In this document: piece by piece, positions 59,537 to 64,000 of the stretch
How the letters are laid out: each line of letters opens with the position of its first letter
Position numbering within the stretch: position 1 is the first letter of the stretch
NCBI RefSeq assembly: GCF_016902415.1
Contig: NZ_JACJLV010000011.1
Location: forward strand, 1-64,000
Origin: Mordavella massiliensis
Lineage (GTDB): Bacteria; Bacillota; Clostridia; Lachnospirales; Lachnospiraceae
Direction: 5' to 3'
DNA length: 64,000 bases
Position numbers and translations under genes: made by a program
The notes under the pieces: generated by a model
What the model saw: only the letters and a program-made list of their open reading frames with translations
What the model was told of the DNA's origin: nothing
The model's database searches: none

Positions 59537-60421
59537 ATGCTGATGATTGTTCTGGGCATCCTGTGCTTGATCTTTTTTATCGAAAATATAAGAGAACTTC
59601 GGACGTTCCGGGTGAAAACCTACCGGATTGTTTCCCATAAATTAAATGGAATGCAAAAGAAGCGGATTGTTTTTCTAAGCGATCTTCACAATTGCAGTTA
59701 CGGAAAGAAAAATGGAAGGCTGCTGGCTGCAGTGCGTAGAGCACGTCCGGATCTGATCCTAATCGGAGGAGATATGCTGGTGCGTAAAAACGGCAGTTCG
59801 TATGCAGGCATCCTGCCGTTCCTTTGCAGACTTCCGCGGATCTGTCCGGTCTACTATGCAAATGGAAATCATGAACAAAAATTAAAAGAAGAGACAGACC
59901 GGTACGATCAGTCTTATGCGGCTTATAAAAAGGCTCTGGAAGATGCCGGGATCATTTTCCTGGAAAATGAGGCGGTGATCTGGAGGCCGGACGGCGTCCG
60001 TATCCGGATCAGCGGTCTGGAGATCCCGCTTTCTGCTTATGAGAAGTTTGGGAAGCGGGGCCTGTCTGTGCGCCAGATTGAGGACCGAATCGGAAGAGCA
60101 GATCCTTCGTATCAGATCCTGCTGGCCCATCATCCGGCTTATGTGCGGCAATATGAGGAATGGGGAGCCAATCTGATCCTTTCCGGCCATCTGCACGGCG
60201 GCCTTATAGAACTGCCGGGGATCGGCGGCGTGATGTCTCCGGATTTCCGTCCCTTTCCTGCCTACTGCGGCGGGATCTACCGGGATCCGACGGCGGATGT
60301 GGTGGTAAGCAGAGGCCTGGGCGTCCACTCAGTGCCCATCCGGTTCCTGGATCCTGCGGAAGTAGTGGTGCTGGAACTGGAGGGAGCCGATGAGCCGGAA
60401 TTCCAGGAGGATATGGAATAA
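59537..60421 (+). CDS. Membrane-anchored metallophosphoesterase (YkuE-like)
   Basis: 294 residues: an N-terminal membrane helix (about 2-17) then a calcineurin-type phosphoesterase. Metal-site motifs appear in order: FLSDLHNCSYG, LIGGDML, ANGNHEQ, LLAHHP and LSGHLHGGLIELPG. This is the layout of YkuE/YaeI-like enzymes, some of which act on lipid A precursors or phospholipids; substrate here unknown. RBS is not ideal (AGGAG lies about 13 bases upstream of the first ATG). Alone between two promoters. Confidence 0.88.
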   Translation: MLMIVLGILCLIFFIENIRELRTFRVKTYRIVSHKLNGMQKKRIVFLSDLHNCSYGKKNGRLLAAVRRARPDLILIGGDMLVRKNGSSYAGILPFLCRLPRICPVYYANGNHEQKLKEETDRYDQSYAAYKKALEDAGIIFLENEAVIWRPDGVRIRISGLEIPLSAYEKFGKRGLSVRQIEDRIGRADPSYQILLAHHPAYVRQYEEWGANLILSGHLHGGLIELPGIGGVMSPDFRPFPAYCGGIYRDPTADVVVSRGLGVHSVPIRFLDPAEVVVLELEGADEPEFQEDME

Positions 60422-60424
60422 ATC

Positions 60425-60453
60425 TTGTGAAATAAAGAAATATCTTATATAAT
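60425..60453 (+). promoter_or_regulatory. Promoter of the scpA-scpB-dacF unit
   Basis: TTGTGA (60425-60430), 17-base spacer, TATAAT (60448-60453), 43 bases before scpA. Confidence 0.75.
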
Positions 60454-60496
60454 AATACAGTTACGATAAAGATTTGCAGTGATAAGAGGGGAACAT

Positions 60497-61246
60497 ATGG
60501 GTATTCCGGTTAAGCTGCAGGTGTTCGAAGGACCTTTGGACCTGCTGCTTCATCTGATCGATAAAAATAAAATAGACATTTATGATATCCCGATCGTAGA
60601 GATCACCAATCAATATATGGATTATATCCGCGCCATGGAAAAAGAAGACTTGAATGTCATGAGTGAATTTCTGGTCATGGCGGCGACGCTTCTGGATATC
60701 AAATGTAAGATGCTGCTCCCCAGGGAAGAGCAGGAAGAGGAGGAAGAAGACCCCAGACAGGAACTGGTGGAACAACTTCTGGAATATAAGATGTATAAAT
60801 ACATGTCTTATGAACTCAGAGACCGGGAACTGGAAGGGGAGCAGGTGCTTTACAAAGAACCCACGATCCCGGAGGAAGTGCAGAGCTATGTGGAGCCTGT
60901 GGATCTGGAAGAACTGCTGGGAGATCTCACACTGGCAAAGCTGAACCGCATTTTCCAGGACGTGATGAAGCGGCAGGTAGAAAAGATTGACCCGGTCCGC
61001 AGTAAGTTCGGCAAGATCGAGAAGGAAGAGGTGACCCTTCCGGAAAAACTGGACTATGTCAGCGCATATGCCAGGACACACAAGAGGTTCAGCTTCCGGG
61101 AGCTTCTTTCCAGACAGAAGTCAAAAACCCAGCTGGTGGTAACATTTCTGGCTATTTTGCAGCTGATGAAGGAAGGAACGATCACCATCCGCCAGGAGCA
61201 GCCGTTTGAAGATATTATGATCGATTCCAATGTACAGGAATCCTGA
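60497..61246 (+). CDS. scpA: Segregation and condensation protein A (kleisin)
   Basis: Kleisin subunit of the SMC-ScpAB condensin. 249 residues: N-terminal LQVFEGPLDLLLHLIDKNKIDIYDIPI, the conserved FLVMAATLLDIKCKMLLP, an acidic mid-part (QEEEEEDPRQ), and a C-terminal winged helix (VVTFLAILQLMKEGTITI). ATG at 60497 follows AGAGGGG. ScpB follows after 12 bases. Normal length. Confidence 0.96.
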   Translation: MGIPVKLQVFEGPLDLLLHLIDKNKIDIYDIPIVEITNQYMDYIRAMEKEDLNVMSEFLVMAATLLDIKCKMLLPREEQEEEEEDPRQELVEQLLEYKMYKYMSYELRDRELEGEQVLYKEPTIPEEVQSYVEPVDLEELLGDLTLAKLNRIFQDVMKRQVEKIDPVRSKFGKIEKEEVTLPEKLDYVSAYARTHKRFSFRELLSRQKSKTQLVVTFLAILQLMKEGTITIRQEQPFEDIMIDSNVQES

Positions 61247-61258
61247 TGGAAAGGTAGT

Positions 61259-61837
61259 ATGAATACAGTGGAGATAAAAAAACTGGAAGGAATTATTGAA
61301 GCGATTTTATTTGCCATGGGAGATTCCGTGGAACTTAGTAAACTTGCGGCGGCAATTGAACATGATGAAGAAACCACCCGCAGGATCCTGCATCAGATGA
61401 TGGACCGCTATGATCAGGAGGACCGCGGAGTCCGGATCATTGAGTTGGAGGACGCATTTCAGATGTGTACCAAAAGGGAAATGTATGAATATCTGATCCG
61501 TGTGGCAAAGCAGCCAAAGAGATACGTGCTGACGGACGTTCTGCTGGAGACGTTGTCTATCATTGCCTATAAACAGCCGGTGACCAAGCTGGAGATCGAG
61601 AAGATCCGGGGCGTAAAGTCCGACCACGCGGTAAATAAACTGGTGGAATATGATCTGGTGTGTGAGACGGGACGTCTGGACGCGCCGGGGAAACCGATTC
61701 TGTTCGGCACCACCGAGGAATTTCTGCGCCGGTTCAGTATCCAGTCTGCGGATGATCTGCCGGCCCTGAATCCGGACCAGGTGGAGTCCTTTAAGGAGGA
61801 AGCAGAAGAAGAGGCGCAGCTGAAGCTGGATATCTAG
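61259..61837 (+). CDS. scpB: Segregation and condensation protein B
   Basis: Partner of ScpA; forms a dimer that embraces the kleisin. 192 residues with two winged helices: IIEAILFAMGDSVELSKLAAAI and VLLETLSIIAYKQPVTKLEIEKIRGVKSD. The C terminus ends in an acidic tail. Upstream AAAGG gives a short RBS. 66 bases later the dacF copy 2 gene starts. Confidence 0.95.
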   Translation: MNTVEIKKLEGIIEAILFAMGDSVELSKLAAAIEHDEETTRRILHQMMDRYDQEDRGVRIIELEDAFQMCTKREMYEYLIRVAKQPKRYVLTDVLLETLSIIAYKQPVTKLEIEKIRGVKSDHAVNKLVEYDLVCETGRLDAPGKPILFGTTEEFLRRFSIQSADDLPALNPDQVESFKEEAEEEAQLKLDI

Positions 61838-61903
61838 TCTCAGGCATAGCGGCAGGAAAGAACGCATATACATAAAGTAAAGTGTGTTTGGGAAGAGGCT
61901 GCT

Positions 61904-63136
61904 ATGAATTGGAAAAAATATATGGCAGGCATTGCCGGGATGCTTTTCCTCCTGACCGGGATCATCCGGATACCGGTTCAGGCAGAAGAAACGTCCGGGG
62001 AGCCGGAAAATCTATACGCCCGGTCAGCGGTACTTATGGATGCTGACAGCGGGCGTGTTTTATTTGGAAAAGAAGAACAGGTGGTCCGCCCGATGGCCAG
62101 TACCACCAAGATCATGACCTGCATTCTTGCGCTGGAAGAGATGGAAGAAGGAGAGACCGGGACGGTAAGCGCCAATGCGGCCGGGCAGCCCAAAGTCCGG
62201 CTGGGTGTAAAGGAAGGGGAGGAATACCGGCTGGAAGATCTTCTCTACGCGCTGATGCTGGAGTCCTATAATGACAGCGCCGTGGTGATCGCTGAGAGCC
62301 TTTCGGGAAGCGTAGAGGAATTCGCGGACCAGATGAATGAAAAAGCCCGGGAGATCGGATGCCGGGATACTCATTTTATCACGCCAAACGGACTGGACGC
62401 AGAGGATGCGGAAGGGGTCCATGCCACTACGGCAGAAGATCTGGCCCTTATCCTTCGCTACTGTATCCGGGAATCTCCGGAAAAAGAAGCGTTCCTTGCG
62501 GTTACACAGACGAGGGATTATACCTTTACGGACGTATCCGGCAAGAGAAGCTTTTCCTGCCAGAATCACAATGCCTTTCTGGATATGATGGAAGGCGCGC
62601 TCACCGGCAAGACCGGATTTACCGCAGACGCGGGCTACTGCTATGTGGGGGCCTTAAGTCAGGATGACAGGACGTTTATCGTGGCCCTTCTTGGCTGCGG
62701 CTGGCCAGGCCACAAGAATTATAAATGGGAAGACACCAGGAAGCTGATGGAATACGGACTTGCAAATTATGCGTACAGGAAGATCGGGACAGACGATATG
62801 AAAGCCGGGCAGGAAGACTCTTTGAAAATACCGGTAGAAAACGGCGCAGATCCGGAAGATCCATACAAAAGAGGCACGGTTGTGCGTGCGTCTGCCAAGG
62901 ATCCGGAGTCTTTCCGGCTGCTGATGCGTAAAGACGAAAAGGTGGAATGCAGGACAGAGATCCCGGACGCACTGGCTGCGCCGGTAAAAAGAGGCGACCA
63001 GGTGGGAAAGATCTGCTTTCTTCTTGACGGGAAAGAAGTGGGAAGCTGTAAACTGACGGCCAGGGAGAGTGTGGAGGCATATGATCTGGGGACAGTCTAT
63101 CATGCCCTGTTTCCCGAATTTCTTCTGGGACAATAG
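61904..63136 (+). CDS. D-alanyl-D-alanine carboxypeptidase (DacF-like), paralogue 2
   Basis: 410 residues, secreted peptidoglycan carboxypeptidase. Signal peptide about 1-27 (GMLFLLTGIIRIPVQAEE). Active-site motifs STTK (ASTTKIMTCI), SYN (ESYNDSAVVIAE) and KTG (GKTGFTADAGYC). The PBP5-C-like C-terminal domain covers about 300-395. The scpA-scpB-dacF order is conserved in Lachnospiraceae and fits DacF involved in spore cortex or vegetative wall trimming. GAGG is upstream. Confidence 0.93.
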   Translation: MNWKKYMAGIAGMLFLLTGIIRIPVQAEETSGEPENLYARSAVLMDADSGRVLFGKEEQVVRPMASTTKIMTCILALEEMEEGETGTVSANAAGQPKVRLGVKEGEEYRLEDLLYALMLESYNDSAVVIAESLSGSVEEFADQMNEKAREIGCRDTHFITPNGLDAEDAEGVHATTAEDLALILRYCIRESPEKEAFLAVTQTRDYTFTDVSGKRSFSCQNHNAFLDMMEGALTGKTGFTADAGYCYVGALSQDDRTFIVALLGCGWPGHKNYKWEDTRKLMEYGLANYAYRKIGTDDMKAGQEDSLKIPVENGADPEDPYKRGTVVRASAKDPESFRLLMRKDEKVECRTEIPDALAAPVKRGDQVGKICFLLDGKEVGSCKLTARESVEAYDLGTVYHALFPEFLLGQ

Positions 63137-63179
63137 AAAAGATAAATGCTGCCAGGCTGTCTTTACATCACAGGAGAAT

Positions 63180-63230
63180 ATGAGTAAAATAAAAGCATCA
63201 TTAAAAAGAGGAATACTGGGAGCAGGATAA
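63180..63230 (+). CDS. Possible 16-residue leader peptide upstream of the YbaK-type gene
   Basis: ATG with AGGAG three bases upstream, followed by a 16-codon frame encoding a basic, slightly amphipathic peptide (MSKIKASLKRGILGAG), stop at 63230, only 13 bases before the next start. The RBS spacing is short and nothing else supports translation. Could equally be chance. Confidence 0.25.
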   Translation: MSKIKASLKRGILGAG

Positions 63231-63243
63231 AGGAGGAACGAAA

Positions 63244-63711
63244 ATGTCCATAGAAAATGTCAGAGCATATTTTCGCCAGTTTGGCATGGAAGACCGGGTG
63301 ATGGAGAAGGAACACTCCAGCGCTACGGTTGAGGCGGCGGCCGAGGCGCTTGGCTGTGAACCGCAGAGGATCGCCAAGACGCTGTCATTTGAGACGCCGG
63401 AGCGGGTGATCCTGGTGGTGGCAGCCGGTGACCGGAAGATTGACAATAAAAAATACAGAGAGCAGTTTGGATGCAAGGCAAAGATGCTCAAATTTGATGA
63501 AGTGGAAGAGCGGGTAGGACATGCGGCAGGAGGCGTCTGCCCGTTTGCGGTCCGCGAAGGGGTACAGGTGTATCTGGATGAGTCCCTGAAGCGGTTTGAA
63601 ACGGTATTTCCGGCAGCAGGAAGCGGCAACAGCATGATCGAGCTGACCATACCGGAGCTGGAGAAATACAGTGGATTCTCATCCTGGGTGGATGTCTGCA
63701 AGGAAGGATAG
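63244..63711 (+). CDS. YbaK/EbsC-family aminoacyl-tRNA deacylase-like protein
   Basis: 155 residues of the YbaK/ProX fold, whose members hydrolyse mischarged tRNA (for example Cys- or Ala-tRNA-Pro) or prevent mistranslation. Visible: EHSSATVEAAAEALGCEPQRIAKTLSF, the conserved lysine in RIAKTLSF, GDRKIDNKKYR and the C-terminal GGVCPFAV with GSGNSMIELT. GGAGG before the ATG. It sits between dacF and recA; no functional link is evident. Confidence 0.88.
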   Translation: MSIENVRAYFRQFGMEDRVMEKEHSSATVEAAAEALGCEPQRIAKTLSFETPERVILVVAAGDRKIDNKKYREQFGCKAKMLKFDEVEERVGHAAGGVCPFAVREGVQVYLDESLKRFETVFPAAGSGNSMIELTIPELEKYSGFSSWVDVCKEG

Positions 63712-63731
63712 ATGGATGTAGATGTACAGGG

Positions 63732-63758
63732 AAGGGATCTGGCAGGAGCGGATCCCTT
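63732..63758 (+). terminator. Weak hairpin after the YbaK-type gene
   Basis: Stem AAGGGATC/GATCCCTT with an 11-base loop, followed by TTACATTT, a poor T tract. May terminate the preceding gene inefficiently. Confidence 0.4.
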
Positions 63759-63881
63759 TACATTTCCGGAAAGATAAGGTATACTGAAAAAAGAATCAGA
63801 AAAAAACAGATCTGTTTTCGTTTCTATTTCTGTATCAGCCATTCGGCAAAGAGTTTACCCAAAAGATTTTCAGAGAAAGAC

Positions 63882-63910
63882 TTGACAAGAAAAGGCAAGT
63901 ATACTACTAT
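63882..63910 (+). promoter_or_regulatory. Promoter of recA
   Basis: TTGACA (63882-63887), 17-base spacer, TACTAT (63905-63910). The LexA site lies 15 bases downstream of the -10, a classic place to block initiation or clearance. Confidence 0.8.
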
Positions 63911-63924
63911 ATTGACTAAAGGAA

Positions 63925-63938
63925 CGAACATTCGTTCG
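63925..63938. promoter_or_regulatory. LexA (SOS) box of recA
   Basis: CGAAC-ATTC-GTTCG, a perfect match to the Gram-positive DinR/LexA consensus CGAAC-N4-GTTCG, 22 bases before the recA start codon. Predicts DNA-damage induction through LexA cleavage. Confidence 0.92.
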
Positions 63939-63960
63939 ATATGAAGAAGGAGAAGTTATC

Positions 63961-64000
63961 ATGGCAGGTAATGAAGATAAGAAGAAGGCGCTTGACGCCG
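63961..64000 (+). CDS. recA: RecA recombinase, N-terminal start (runs out of the window)
   Basis: Only the first 13 codons are visible (MAGNEDKKKALDA), which match the usual N terminus of clostridial RecA (NxDKKKALxA). AAGGAG lies 9 bases upstream of the ATG, and a perfect LexA box and strong promoter precede it. The assignment rests on this short start plus the SOS operator; the body of the gene is outside the window. Confidence 0.8.
   Translation, partial: MAGNEDKKKALDA

Overview
The window looks like chromosome of a spore-forming, anaerobic Lachnospiraceae-type Clostridium (Firmicutes). The evidence is gene order rather than any single marker: ruvAB-zapA-U32 peptidase, rpmB-asp23-yloV-recG, scpAB-dacF upstream of recA, cmk next to rpsA, an rnfCDGEAB operon and a biotin-dependent sodium-pump decarboxylase operon. 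An alpha/beta-type SASP and a GerW/YtfJ protein indicate sporulation. Strong ribosome binding sites, vegetative promoters (TTGACA-17-TATAAT type) and a Bacillus-type LexA box are easy to see. I see no CRISPR array, rRNA or intact insertion sequence.

Layout. 1-2.3 kb: 3' end of an Rpn-family nuclease gene, tRNA-Thr(CGU), and a two-gene ABC importer module on the minus strand. 2.4-10.9 kb: queH, argH, asd, ppk, topB, a left-handed beta-helix protein and mgsA, all plus strand. 11-16.4 kb: a sodium/solute symporter behind an operator-bearing promoter, a LeuA fused to an AraC-type DNA-binding domain, an amidohydrolase and a small membrane protein. 16.4-23.2 kb (minus): a BceAB/MacB-like ABC pair, an aminopeptidase P and a POT peptide transporter. 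23.4-28.7 kb: a five-gene biotin/Na+ operon with two different carboxyltransferases. 28.8-33 kb: RpiR regulator, HI0933-type flavoprotein, cmk, a decayed fragment of ispH, and rpsA. 33.2-40.9 kb: rnfCDGEAB with apbE, a NusG-domain-II protein and a HepT-like membrane protein. 40.9-54.9 kb: ruvAB, zapA, U32 peptidase, FtsW/PBP pair, DUF2953-gerW, rpmB-asp23-yloV-recG, SASP. 55-64 kb: PadR module, two DacF-type carboxypeptidases, a second aminopeptidase P, a phosphoesterase, scpAB, a YbaK-type editing protein and the SOS-controlled start of recA.

How the parts work together. Rnf and the decarboxylase complex are both membrane ion pumps and point to Na+/H+-coupled energy conservation; ApbE supplies the covalent FMN for RnfG and RnfD. 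The POT transporter plus two aminopeptidase P paralogues point to peptide use. The observations I rate highest are (1) a frameshifted C-terminal fragment of ispH left between cmk and rpsA, (2) the LeuA-AraC fusion, (3) a pump operon holding all three transcarboxylase subunit types plus the OadB/OadG membrane part, and (4) a set of long, near-perfect palindromes without U-tracts, placed mostly at convergent gene ends, whose outer stem bases differ between copies but stay complementary.
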